Shown here: piece by piece, positions 17,987-26,439 of the stretch
How the letters are laid out: every line of letters starts with the position of its first letter
Numbering within the stretch: the first letter of the stretch is position 1
Source of the DNA: Rhizobium mongolense subsp. loessense
Lineage (GTDB): Bacteria > Pseudomonadota > Alphaproteobacteria > Rhizobiales > Rhizobiaceae
Direction: 5' to 3'
Assembly (NCBI RefSeq): GCF_900099775.1
Contig: NZ_FMTM01000001.1
Location: 1,426,001-1,490,000 of the forward strand
DNA length: 64,000 nucleotides
Position numbers and translations under genes: made by a program
The notes under the pieces: generated by a model
Databases searched by the model: none
Told to the model about the DNA's origin: nothing
What the model saw: only the letters and a program-made list of their open reading frames with translations

Positions 17987-19060
17987 TTATCTCGTTCTTG
18001 CACGCCAGTCGGCGTATTTAGGGCTGTCGCGACCGATGGGCAGCGCTACGTCTGCGCCGCTATCGGACGATTGATAGATTGCTGTTACCAGTTCCAGCGC
18101 ACGCCGCGCATCGGCGCTGGTGACCGGCAGCGGACCATTGCCGTTGAGGTAATCATGAAAGCGGGCCATTTGCGTGTTGAACCGCGGCGCCACCGGTCGC
18201 CAGTCGCCAACCGCAGCGTCAATCCTTGCCTGCACTTCATCGTTCGCGGCGATGATCTGCCACGGCTCCTTGCCCGGCGCGTAAGGGTCGTGGTTGCTTT
18301 CGAAAGTGACGTTCTCGAAATGTAGCCGCAGCCGGCTGATCTGCTGCTGCGAACCCAGCGTGCAGGAAAGCGAAACGAAGGCGCCGTTTTGCATCTGAAG
18401 GCTAACGGAGGCGCAATCTTCCACCTCGATGTTGTTGACGCGCGTAGCAACCCTGCCAAAGACTCGGGCGGCCGGACCTGCGAGGTGGAAGAGCATATCG
18501 TGCAGGTGCAGCGCATGCGTTACGAGTACGCCGCCGAGTTCAGTCGCCCATTTGCCGCGCCAGGGAACCGCATAATATTCGGGCTTGCGCAGCCAAAAGG
18601 TCTCGACAGCGCCCATGTAGAACTTGCCGGCTATGCCTGCGTCGATGATGTATTTCGCCTTCTGGATGCCATCGCCATAGCGATACTGAAAGATCGGCAT
18701 CAAAGCGCCCTTGGCACGTTTTTCAGCCTCCACGATCTCATCAACAGCGGCGAGCGAGCCGGTGAGCGGTTTTTCGCAGACGACATGCTTGCCCGCCGCA
18801 AGAGCTGCCACGACCTGTTCACGATGAATGCCAGGTGGCGTGCAGATGTCGATGATGTCGATGCCGTCGTCGCCCAGAAGCTCCGTAAAGGTGGTCGTAC
18901 GCTTCTCAATTCCAAATTCGTCGCCGACGGCCTTCAGGCGATCCTCATTGAGATCGCAGATGGCTGCGACCCTGAACTTATCTGGATGCGGCAGGTAGCC
19001 CTCGACGATGTGAGAACGCCCGATACCGCAGCCGACGATGGCAACAGTCTTGATGCTCAT
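17987..19060 (-). CDS. Gfo/Idh/MocA family oxidoreductase
   Basis: The 357-residue NAD(P)-dependent dehydrogenase opens with VAIVGCGIGRSHIVEGY (Rossmann loop near 7-13) and carries the family signature CEKPLTGS near 96-103 with the active-site lysine. A C-terminal alpha/beta domain follows (WATELGGVLVTHALHLHDML). Family members oxidise or reduce sugars and cyclitols. Its place between the permease and ATPase genes suggests that it acts on the imported compound. Exact substrate unknown. Confidence 0.88.
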   Translation of the reverse strand: MSIKTVAIVGCGIGRSHIVEGYLPHPDKFRVAAICDLNEDRLKAVGDEFGIEKRTTTFTELLGDDGIDIIDICTPPGIHREQVVAALAAGKHVVCEKPLTGSLAAVDEIVEAEKRAKGALMPIFQYRYGDGIQKAKYIIDAGIAGKFYMGAVETFWLRKPEYYAVPWRGKWATELGGVLVTHALHLHDMLFHLAGPAARVFGRVATRVNNIEVEDCASVSLQMQNGAFVSLSCTLGSQQQISRLRLHFENVTFESNHDPYAPGKEPWQIIAANDEVQARIDAAVGDWRPVAPRFNTQMARFHDYLNGNGPLPVTSADARRALELVTAIYQSSDSGADVALPIGRDSPKYADWRARTR

Positions 19061-19078
19061 GTCAGTTTCCCATCCGCA

Positions 19079-19966
19079 TCAGCGCTTCATGCCGGTCGTG
19101 GCGATGCCTTCGATCAGCAGGCGCTGGAAGAAGAGGAAGAAGAAGAAGACGGGCACGAGCGAGAGTGTCGACATGGCGAATAGGCCGCCCCAATCCGATG
19201 CACTGGTCGAGTCGACGAAGGTTCGCAGACCGAGCTGGATCGTGTACGTGTTCATGTCATTCAGGTAGATCAGCGGACCGAAGAAATCGTCCCAGGTCCA
19301 GATGAAGGAGAAGATTGCGGCTGTCGCCAACACTGGCAGCGATAGCGGCAGCATGATCTTCCAATAGATGCGCCAAGCGCTGCAGCCGTCCATCATGGCG
19401 GCCTCATCCAGTTCGCGCGGAATGCCGCGGAAAAACTGCACCATGAGGAAGATGAAAAAGGCATCGCTTGCCAGGAACTTCGGCACCACCAGCGGCAGGA
19501 TGGTATTGACCCAGCCGAGGTTCAGAAAGAGCACATATTGCGGGATCAGCGTCACGTGATAGGGGATCATCAGCGTGCCGAGCATGATCGCGAACCAGAA
19601 GTTCCGGCCAGCAAAGCGCAGGCGCGCAAAGGCGAAGGCAGCGAGGGAACAGGCAATGACATTGCCGATCACCGTCAGCACCGAGATCACCAGGGAGTTC
19701 CAGAAGAACCGACCGAAGCTGACATCGAGGCCGACCCATCCACGAAGATAGGATGAGAAATCAATGGACGATGGAAAAATCGACGTTGACGTGAAGATTT
19801 CGTTTTCCGGCCTCACCGAAGCCGAAACCATCCAAAGCAACGGATAGAGCATCAGCAGCGAGCCGCCCATCAGCAGGGCATGGACCAAGATCGAGCCTGC
19901 CAGGCTGCGCTTGTTGACGTCCGAGGGCGGCTGCGGGGCGGTGACAATGGCAGTCATCTCAGTCAT
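19079..19966 (-). CDS. carbohydrate ABC transporter permease (MalG type)
   Basis: The 295-residue inner-membrane protein has six predicted membrane segments, starting with ILVHALLMGGSLLMLYPLLWMV (about 26-47). The EAA-loop motif that contacts the ATPase is ELDEAAMMDGCSAWRIYWKIMLPLS (only the core EAA...G...PL is diagnostic). It overlaps the upstream permease gene by 8 bp. It is the third gene of the operon. Confidence 0.93.
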   Translation of the reverse strand: MTEMTAIVTAPQPPSDVNKRSLAGSILVHALLMGGSLLMLYPLLWMVSASVRPENEIFTSTSIFPSSIDFSSYLRGWVGLDVSFGRFFWNSLVISVLTVIGNVIACSLAAFAFARLRFAGRNFWFAIMLGTLMIPYHVTLIPQYVLFLNLGWVNTILPLVVPKFLASDAFFIFLMVQFFRGIPRELDEAAMMDGCSAWRIYWKIMLPLSLPVLATAAIFSFIWTWDDFFGPLIYLNDMNTYTIQLGLRTFVDSTSASDWGGLFAMSTLSLVPVFFFFLFFQRLLIEGIATTGMKR

Positions 19967-20921
19967 CGTAGTGCACCCAGTAACGCGAGGACAGGAACGA
20001 GAAGGCGGTGAAGATCGCGATAATGATCACTAGGATCCAGGCAAGCGCCGAGGCATAGCCCATGCGGAAGTTCCCGAAGGCTTCCTGGTAGAGATAAAGC
20101 GTATAGAACAGCGTCGAATTGATCGGGCCGCCGGTGCCGCCGGAGATGATGAAGGCGGGCGTGAAGGCCTTGAAGGCATCGATCGTCTGCACGACGGCGT
20201 TGAAGAAGATGACCGGCGTCAGAAGCGGCAGCGTGATCTTGTAGAACTGCCGGAACTTCGAGGCGCCGTCGAGACTGGCGGCTTCGTACATGTCCTGCGG
20301 GATCTGACGCAGACCGGCAAGGAAGATGATCATCGGCGAGCCGAACTGCCAGACGCTGAGCGCAACCAGCGTATAGATTGAATAGTTCGGATGCGAAATC
20401 CAGCTCGGTCCCTGAATGCCAAATTGTGCAAGTGCCGCATTGACCAAGCCGTCACCGGCAAAAAGCTGGCGCCAGAGGACGGCGATCGCCACGCTCGCGC
20501 CGAGCAGCGAGGGCAGGTAGAAGATAGCGCGGTAGATTGGCAGGCCCTTGATGCCCCGGTTCAACGCCAGCGCAACCATCAGCGCAAAAGCAAGCTTGAA
20601 GGGCACCGCCAACATCACGTAGGTCAGTGTGACCGACATTGCCGAGGCGAATTTCGGATCGGCAGTGGCGATGCGCACGTAGTTTGCCGCGCCCACCCAG
20701 CCCGGCGACCTCAACATGTCGAAGTCGGTGAAGGATAGGTAGAGCGACATCAGGGCAGGTCCGAACGTCAGCCCGAAGAAGCCCAGCAGCCAGGGCAGCA
20801 GGAAGAGATAGCCTGGAGCATTGGCATTCCACAGCCGCCTGAACCGGCTGTCGGCCACCGCCCTCCGATACCGTTCTACCGTCGCGGCCTCTGCAGGCAT
20901 CGTGCGCATCGCATTATTCAT
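19959..20921 (-). CDS. carbohydrate ABC transporter permease (MalF/UgpA type)
   Basis: The 320-residue protein has six predicted membrane segments after a short cytoplasmic N-terminus (first segment FLLPWLLGFFGLTFGPALM near 40-58). The EAA loop reads YEAASLDGASKFRQFYKITLPLL, the coupling motif for the UgpC-type ATPase. The start is ATG at 20921, 5 bp after the binding-protein stop, giving tight operon spacing. Confidence 0.93.
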   Translation of the reverse strand: MNNAMRTMPAEAATVERYRRAVADSRFRRLWNANAPGYLFLLPWLLGFFGLTFGPALMSLYLSFTDFDMLRSPGWVGAANYVRIATADPKFASAMSVTLTYVMLAVPFKLAFALMVALALNRGIKGLPIYRAIFYLPSLLGASVAIAVLWRQLFAGDGLVNAALAQFGIQGPSWISHPNYSIYTLVALSVWQFGSPMIIFLAGLRQIPQDMYEAASLDGASKFRQFYKITLPLLTPVIFFNAVVQTIDAFKAFTPAFIISGGTGGPINSTLFYTLYLYQEAFGNFRMGYASALAWILVIIIAIFTAFSFLSSRYWVHYDD

Positions 20922-20926
20922 ATGGA

Positions 20927-22213
20927 TCAGCCCCGCGCGAGAATGCGCGTAAGTTCGTCCACGAGCTGCTTGGCGCCGTCTGCCGCTGTCAACTGCCCGA
21001 AGCCGACCTGCTCAGATATGTTTCGAAGCGTGAGCTCGCCCTCACCGGCACCCGCAGGCGGCGGTGGCGGCAACTTGCCGGCGAGATCGCCGAGGCCGGA
21101 GACGTATTCCAGCGGCACTTTCCCGACTGCGTCGAGCTTGGCTGCCACGACCTCACGCATCGCTGCCGATTCCGGAATGCCGCGTTCAACACCCAGCGCC
21201 AGCGCGGCATCCGGGTTCGTCACGAAGAAGTTCACGTAATCGACTGCCTGATCGACCGCTTTCGACTGAGCTGAAACCGAGAAGAACATCGAAGGCTTGC
21301 GGTAGTGGCCGCCCTTCGAGTCCTTTGTCACTCGCATGTGGTTTGCCAGAGTGAGCTTGTCCTTGTTCATCTGCTGATATGCCACGAACTGGTTCGAGTG
21401 CGCGAAACCAGCGGCAGACTTGCCAAGGGTCAACGTATTGGTCTCGATGTCGTTCTTGTCCAAAGCCTGAATGTCGGGCGGAACGCATGCACCGCTTTCA
21501 CGGAACTTGTTCCACATGTCAAACCATTCGGATGCCTCTTCGACGCCAAAGCCAATCTTCGCATCAGCAGTATAAAGCGCCTTTCCGCGTTGGCGGAGGT
21601 AGTTTTCGAAAAGCGGCTCCCCACCACTGCCATCGGCCATTCCGAACATGCCTTTGCGCTTGCCGGCCTTGGTCAGTTCGGCTGCCATCTTGCCAAACTC
21701 TTCCCAGGTCGTTGCCTTAGTCGGAAGATCAATGCCCGCTTCCTCGAACGCGGTCTTGCTCAGCATGGTTGCCGCCGAATTCGCACCCAGGCTCACGCCA
21801 TAAAGATGTCCATCGACGCTGCCGCCCTCGATCTGCGCCTTGTCAAAGTCACCTAGATTGAGCTTCGACGGCATGTAGGATTCGAGAGGCGCAAGTGCGC
21901 CGCGGTGTGCATACTCGACGATGTAACGGTAATCCATTTGGATCACATCGGGGGCATTCTTGCCAGCGACCTGCGTCGCGAGGCGAGGCCAGTAGTCACC
22001 CCAACCGAGAAACTCGCCGGTTATCGACGTACCCGGATTCTTCGCCTTGTAGAGTTCCGATACCTTGTTGGTGCGATCTGCACGTGGCTGCGATCCCCAC
22101 CACAGCAGGCGCAGGCGTGTGTCCTGCGCAAAGGCACTGGAACCCAGCGCCGAAAGCGAGAGAAGCGTTGCCCCGCCTGCCATGAAATTACGTCTGCTTA
22201 CGCGTAGTGTCAT
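20927..22213 (-). CDS. extracellular solute-binding protein, sugar ABC transporter (family 1)
   Basis: The 428-residue periplasmic receptor starts with a Tat-like signal (SRRNFMAGGATLLSLSALGSSAFAQ, twin Arg near residues 6-7). The mature protein has the family-1 fold, with LRLLWWGSQPRADRT at its N-terminus and LGKSAAGFAHSNQF and LGVERGIPES later. ATG at 22213 is chosen because GGAGGAAAAAC precedes it; the longer frame from 22276 lacks a site. It is the first gene of the operon 22213->13490. It is clearly paralogous to the orphan binding protein at 31755-33044. Confidence 0.92.
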   Translation of the reverse strand: MTLRVSRRNFMAGGATLLSLSALGSSAFAQDTRLRLLWWGSQPRADRTNKVSELYKAKNPGTSITGEFLGWGDYWPRLATQVAGKNAPDVIQMDYRYIVEYAHRGALAPLESYMPSKLNLGDFDKAQIEGGSVDGHLYGVSLGANSAATMLSKTAFEEAGIDLPTKATTWEEFGKMAAELTKAGKRKGMFGMADGSGGEPLFENYLRQRGKALYTADAKIGFGVEEASEWFDMWNKFRESGACVPPDIQALDKNDIETNTLTLGKSAAGFAHSNQFVAYQQMNKDKLTLANHMRVTKDSKGGHYRKPSMFFSVSAQSKAVDQAVDYVNFFVTNPDAALALGVERGIPESAAMREVVAAKLDAVGKVPLEYVSGLGDLAGKLPPPPPAGAGEGELTLRNISEQVGFGQLTAADGAKQLVDELTRILARG

Positions 22214-22277
22214 CTGTTTTTCCTCCTCCCTTGGGGAGCGCCTCCACACGCTCCTTGCTGGTTTCTCTTGCAACAAA

Positions 22278-22291
22278 TAACTAATTGGTTA
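22278..22291. promoter_or_regulatory. candidate TetR operator upstream of the ABC operon
   Basis: TAACTAATTGGTTA at 22278-22291 is an interrupted palindrome 65 bp before the binding-protein start. On the minus strand it reads GTAACCAATTAGTTA and shares the core AACCnnTTAGTTA with the sites at 10364 and 23154. The TetR gene starts 130 bp away on the other strand. Confidence 0.6.
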
Positions 22292-22420
22292 CAAGCTATG
22301 GACAAGCATCGGGCCTGTCAAGCGGTGATAATTTCGCGAGGTTCTCCTCCCGGATTGTCGCTTTTACAATCTCGCACCGAAGCCTTATGAGCGCAACAGA
22401 GCGTCTGGGGAGATAAGCGG

Positions 22421-23098
22421 ATGGATAATAGCGCAGAGACCGGGGAAAAGAAAAAAGCCAAGCGGGTGGCCAGCGAGCGCGTATTGCAACGAGACCCTGA
22501 AAGAACCAAGGCCGCGATCCTGGAAGCAGCTACGCGCGAATTTGCCGAAAACGGCATGGGCGGGGCGCGCGTCGACGCAATTGCCGAGCGGGCCGGCACC
22601 AATAAGCGCATGCTCTATCACTATTTTGGCGACAAGGAGCAGCTCTATCTGCGTGTGCTGGAGGAGGCTTATGTCGGCATCCGTACAGCGGAGCGTGCCC
22701 TGCATATCGGCGATCGCAGCCCGGAAGAAGGAATTGGCGAACTTGCGCTCTTCACCTGGCGCTATTTCCTCAAGCATCCGGAGTTTCTAAGCCTTCTCGG
22801 TACGGAAAACCTGCACCGCGCCCGCTGGCTTCGCCAGTCCGTCCGGCTCAAGGAATTGCATTCTCACCTGATCGGTGAGCTTGCGCGGGTTCTCGAGCGC
22901 GGCAAGAAGGAAGGCGTTTTCATCGAGAACGCCGATCCCCTTCACGTCTATCTGACGATCGCCTCGCTCGGATACTTCTACCTTTCGAACCAACATACGC
23001 TCTCGACGATCTTCGGGCGCGAACTGATTGAGCCGTCAAATCTCGACAGTTGGGAACAGCATATCGTCCACGTGACACTCGCCTCCATCAAGCGCTGA
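22421..23098 (+). CDS. TetR/AcrR family transcriptional regulator
   Basis: The 225-residue protein has a TetR DNA-binding domain at about 30-78 (RTKAAILEAATREFAENGMGG, VDAIAERAGTNKRMLYHYFGDKEQLY) after a basic N-terminal extension. The C-terminal ligand domain is helical (WRYFLKHPEFLSLLGTENLHRARW). It lies between the ABC operon (minus strand) and the Gfo/Idh-DUF993 operon (plus strand). Palindromes that match each other flank it on both sides, so local repression of both operons is likely. The ligand is unknown, perhaps an intermediate of the same pathway. Confidence 0.9.
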   Translation: MDNSAETGEKKKAKRVASERVLQRDPERTKAAILEAATREFAENGMGGARVDAIAERAGTNKRMLYHYFGDKEQLYLRVLEEAYVGIRTAERALHIGDRSPEEGIGELALFTWRYFLKHPEFLSLLGTENLHRARWLRQSVRLKELHSHLIGELARVLERGKKEGVFIENADPLHVYLTIASLGYFYLSNQHTLSTIFGRELIEPSNLDSWEQHIVHVTLASIKR

Positions 23099-23150
23099 GA
23101 ATTCAAAATTGGATTTGACTATTGACAGCCCTACTTCCGATCTGCCATCA

Positions 23151-23168
23151 AGTAACCGTTTAGTTACT
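23151..23168. promoter_or_regulatory. candidate TetR operator upstream of the Gfo/Idh-DUF993 operon
   Basis: AGTAACCGTTTAGTTACT is an inverted repeat (AGTAAC-N6-GTTACT) 63 bp before the ATG at 23232. A possible -35 TTGACA lies at 23122-23127, placing the site over or just after the -10 region, where a repressor would block transcription. Confidence 0.65.
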
Positions 23169-23231
23169 GGCTTGGGAGGGCCGGGGCAACGCCCGCTCCC
23201 GCCGTTCGACAATTTGGCAGGGAGAAATAAG

Positions 23232-24380
23232 ATGGCTCGTCTGGGGATCATTTTGCACGGCGTTACAGGCCGCATGGGCTACAATCAGCACCTAGTGCGA
23301 TCGATCCTGGCCATCCGCGACCAGGGCGGTTTGTTCCTGAAATCCGGCGAGCGGCTGGAGATCGACCCCATCATCGTCGGCCGCAACCGCGACAAGATGG
23401 AAGAGCTGGCGAAGAAGCACAACATCAAACGCTGGTCGACAGATCTGGACGGAGCACTCGCCAACCCGGACGATCAGATTTTCTTCGATGCCGGAACGAC
23501 CTTGATGCGTGCCGAGCTGCTTTCCAAGGCACTCGATGCCGGCAAGCACGTCTATTGCGAAAAGCCGATCTCCGACGACCTGCAAGTGGCCGTTGACCTT
23601 GCAAGGAAAGCGCGGGCCTCCGGCCTCAAGCACGGCGTCGTGCAGGACAAACTCTTCCTGCCGGGTCTTCGCAAACTGGCGCTGTTGCGAGATTCCGGTT
23701 TCTTCGGGAAAATTCTCTCGGTGCGCGGCGAGTTCGGCTATTGGGTGTTCGAGGGCGATTGGGGCGTTCCGGCGCAGCGCCCGTCCTGGAACTACCGCAA
23801 GGGCGATGGCGGCGGCATTATCCTCGACATGCTCTGCCACTGGCGCTACGTGCTCGACAATCTTTTCGGCGAGGTGAAAGCGGTTTCCTGCCTCGGCGCA
23901 ACGCATATCGGCAGCCGCGTCGACGAGCAGGGCAAGTCCTACGACTGCGATACGGATGATGCGGCTTATGCTACCTTCGAGCTTGAAGGCGGCGTCATCG
24001 CGCAGATCAATTCGTCCTGGGCCGTGCGCGTGCGCCGCGACGATCTCGTGACCTTCCAGGTGGACGGCACTCACGGTTCTGCCGTCGCCGGTCTTACGAA
24101 ATGCTGGACGCAACATCGCGTCAATACGCCGAAGCCGGTGTGGAATCCGGACCAGCCGCAAACGATCGACTTCTACCAAACCTGGGACGAGGTGCCGGAT
24201 ACGCAGACATTCGACAACGGTTTTAAGGTGCAGTGGGAAATGTTCCTGCGCCATGTCGCCGAAGGCGCCCCGTGGCCCTACGGCCTAGAGGCGGGCGCCA
24301 AGGGCGTCCAGCTTGCGGAGTTGGGCCTGAAATCTTGGGCCGAGCGCCGCTGGCTCGACGTTCCCGCATTGGAGTTCTGA
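23232..24380 (+). CDS. Gfo/Idh/MocA family oxidoreductase
   Basis: The 382-residue protein starts ARLGIILHGVTGRMGYNQHLVRSI, a Rossmann loop with GVTGRMG, and has the family signature CEKPIS near 110-115. A long C-terminal domain follows (GEFGYWVFEGDW, DGGGIILDMLCHWRYVLD). ATG at 23232 after GCAGGGAGAAATAAG is preferred; the ORF could extend to 23109 but that would run through the operator. It is the first gene of a four-gene operon; DUF993 follows after 1 bp. Probable sugar or sugar-acid dehydrogenase, substrate unknown. Confidence 0.87.
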   Translation: MARLGIILHGVTGRMGYNQHLVRSILAIRDQGGLFLKSGERLEIDPIIVGRNRDKMEELAKKHNIKRWSTDLDGALANPDDQIFFDAGTTLMRAELLSKALDAGKHVYCEKPISDDLQVAVDLARKARASGLKHGVVQDKLFLPGLRKLALLRDSGFFGKILSVRGEFGYWVFEGDWGVPAQRPSWNYRKGDGGGIILDMLCHWRYVLDNLFGEVKAVSCLGATHIGSRVDEQGKSYDCDTDDAAYATFELEGGVIAQINSSWAVRVRRDDLVTFQVDGTHGSAVAGLTKCWTQHRVNTPKPVWNPDQPQTIDFYQTWDEVPDTQTFDNGFKVQWEMFLRHVAEGAPWPYGLEAGAKGVQLAELGLKSWAERRWLDVPALEF

Positions 24381-24381
24381 T

Positions 24382-25545
24382 ATGCAGACGATCAATCTTC
24401 CCCTCGACGGCAGGATCGCCCCCTATACGCTGACCGGATCGCCGATCGAGCTCAAGAAGCGTGACGCGAAAGACTTTCCGCGCGTGGTCTATGCCGCGGC
24501 CCATGTCGTCGCCGACCCGCTCGCGGACAACGATCCATGGCTGACACCTGCCATCGATTGGGAACGGACACTCGCCTTCCGCCACCGCCTTTGGGACCTC
24601 GGCCTCGGCGTTGCCGAAGCGATGGACACGGCGCAGCGCGGTATGGGACTTGGCTGGCCGGAAGCCCGCGATCTCATTCGCCGAGCGCTTGCCGAAGCAC
24701 GCACTCGCAAGGATGCGCTGGTCGCCTGCGGCGCCGGTACCGATCATCTGGCTCCCGGTCCCGACGTGACGATCGACACGATCATCAGGGCCTACGAAGA
24801 ACAGATCGAAGCCGTCGAGGCAGAGGGCGGGCGCATCATCCTGATGGCAAGCCGCGCGCTTGCGGCCGCTGCGAGAGGGCCAGATGATTACATCCGCGTC
24901 TATGACCGCATCCTGCGGCAGGTGAAAGAACCGGTCGTCATCCACTGGCTGGGCGAGATGTTCGACCCGGCGCTGGAAGGCTATTGGGGCAATCCGGACC
25001 ACATCAAGGCCATGTCCACCTGCCTGCAAGTGATCGAAGCCAATGCCGCAAAGATCGACGGCATTAAGGTTTCCTTGCTTTCCAAGGAGAAGGAAATCGC
25101 AATGCGCCGGCAACTGCCGAAGGGCGTGCGCATGTATACCGGCGACGACTTCAACTATGCGGAACTGATAGCCGGCGACGAACTGGGGCACTCCGACGCC
25201 TTGCTCGGCATTTTCGATGCGATTGCGCCGGCCGCCTCCGCCGCTATGGAAGCATTGGGCCGCAAGAGCAACCGCGAGTTCTTCGACTTGCTCGATCCGA
25301 CCGTTCCGCTTTCACGTCACATCTTCAAGGCGCCGACGCGCTTTTACAAGACCGGCGTCGTATTCCTTGCCTATCTCAACGGCCTGCAGGATCACTTCAC
25401 GATGATCGGCGGGCAGCAGAGCACGCGTTCACTGACGCATCTCGCGGAGCTTTTCCGGCTGGCGGACAAGGCGCGCGTTCTTGCCGATCCCGATATGGCG
25501 GTCAACCACATGAAGCGGGTGCTCGCCGTTCATGGCGTTTACTGA
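24382..25545 (+). CDS. DUF993 protein, dihydrodipicolinate-synthase-like TIM barrel
   Basis: The 387-residue protein matches the family annotated as DUF993. It has a TIM-barrel pattern like the DapA/aldolase superfamily: VACGAGTDHL near 112, GGRIILMASRAL near 148, EPVVIHWLGEMFDP near 182, and KIDGIKVSLLSKEKE near 227, whose lysine is a candidate Schiff-base residue. DapA-like enzymes cleave or condense keto acids. Its neighbours, two Gfo/Idh dehydrogenases and a sugar-phosphate-isomerase-like protein, suggest a retro-aldol or dehydratase step in a sugar pathway. That assignment is inference. Confidence 0.8.
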   Translation: MQTINLPLDGRIAPYTLTGSPIELKKRDAKDFPRVVYAAAHVVADPLADNDPWLTPAIDWERTLAFRHRLWDLGLGVAEAMDTAQRGMGLGWPEARDLIRRALAEARTRKDALVACGAGTDHLAPGPDVTIDTIIRAYEEQIEAVEAEGGRIILMASRALAAAARGPDDYIRVYDRILRQVKEPVVIHWLGEMFDPALEGYWGNPDHIKAMSTCLQVIEANAAKIDGIKVSLLSKEKEIAMRRQLPKGVRMYTGDDFNYAELIAGDELGHSDALLGIFDAIAPAASAAMEALGRKSNREFFDLLDPTVPLSRHIFKAPTRFYKTGVVFLAYLNGLQDHFTMIGGQQSTRSLTHLAELFRLADKARVLADPDMAVNHMKRVLAVHGVY

Positions 25546-25572
25546 CGCCGATCGGGACGGGGAGGAGTTCAT

Positions 25573-26403
25573 ATGCAGATCGAAGGACTTTCGATCAATC
25601 TCGCGACGATCCGCGAACAATGCGGATTTGCCGAAGCCGTCGATATCTGCCTGAAGCACGGCATCACCAGGATCGCACCCTGGCGGGAGCAGGTCGCGAA
25701 AGTTGGGCTCGCCGAGGCCGTTCGCATCGTCAAATCGAACGGATTGAAGCTGACAGGCCTTTGTCGCGGCGGTTTCTTTCCGGCGGAAAACGAGGCAGGA
25801 CGGCAGAGGAACCTCGACGACAACAGGCGCGCAATCGATGAGGCTGCCGCGCTCGGCGCCGATTGCCTCGTGCTCGTCGTCGGCGGGCTGCCGGGCAGTT
25901 CCAAGGACATCGGCACAGCGCGCCAGATGGTGTCCGCCGGCATCGCTGCGATAGCGCCGCACGCAGAAGCCGCCGGCATGCCGTTGGCAATCGAACCCTT
26001 GCATCCGATGTATGCGGCCGACCGAGCCTGCGTGAACACGCTTGCTCACGCGCTCGATATGTGTGAGCAGCTGGGCGAAAACGTCGGCGTTGCAATCGAC
26101 GTCTACCATGTCTGGTGGGATCCGGATCTCGCCAACCAGATCGCGCGCGCCGGCCAGATGAAGCGCATCTTCGCGCATCACATCTGCGACTGGCTGGTAC
26201 CGACAAAGGACATGCTAACCGACCGCGGCATGATGGGCGATGGCGTGATCGATCTCAAAGGCATCCGGCGCATGATCGAGCAGGCAGGCTTCTTCGGCGC
26301 GCAGGAGGTCGAAATCTTTTCGGCAGAGAATTGGTGGAAACGGCCAGCGGACGAGGCCATCGCGACCTGCGTCGAGCGCTACCGTAGCTGCTGCCAAGCA
26401 TAG
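25573..26403 (+). CDS. sugar phosphate isomerase/epimerase family TIM barrel (AP endonuclease 2 fold)
   Basis: The 276-residue protein has the xylose-isomerase-like TIM-barrel pattern with metal-ligand positions: the Glu of MPLAIEPLHP near 140, the Asp of VAIDVYHVWWDPD near 177, the His in IFAHHICDW, and EVEIFSAENWW near 245. Family members isomerise or epimerise sugars and keto sugars. ATG at 25573 follows GGGGAGGAG. It is the third gene of the operon after DUF993. Confidence 0.85.
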   Translation: MQIEGLSINLATIREQCGFAEAVDICLKHGITRIAPWREQVAKVGLAEAVRIVKSNGLKLTGLCRGGFFPAENEAGRQRNLDDNRRAIDEAAALGADCLVLVVGGLPGSSKDIGTARQMVSAGIAAIAPHAEAAGMPLAIEPLHPMYAADRACVNTLAHALDMCEQLGENVGVAIDVYHVWWDPDLANQIARAGQMKRIFAHHICDWLVPTKDMLTDRGMMGDGVIDLKGIRRMIEQAGFFGAQEVEIFSAENWWKRPADEAIATCVERYRSCCQA

Positions 26404-26439
26404 TCGATGCATTTTAGCACGCATGAGGAGGATCATTCG

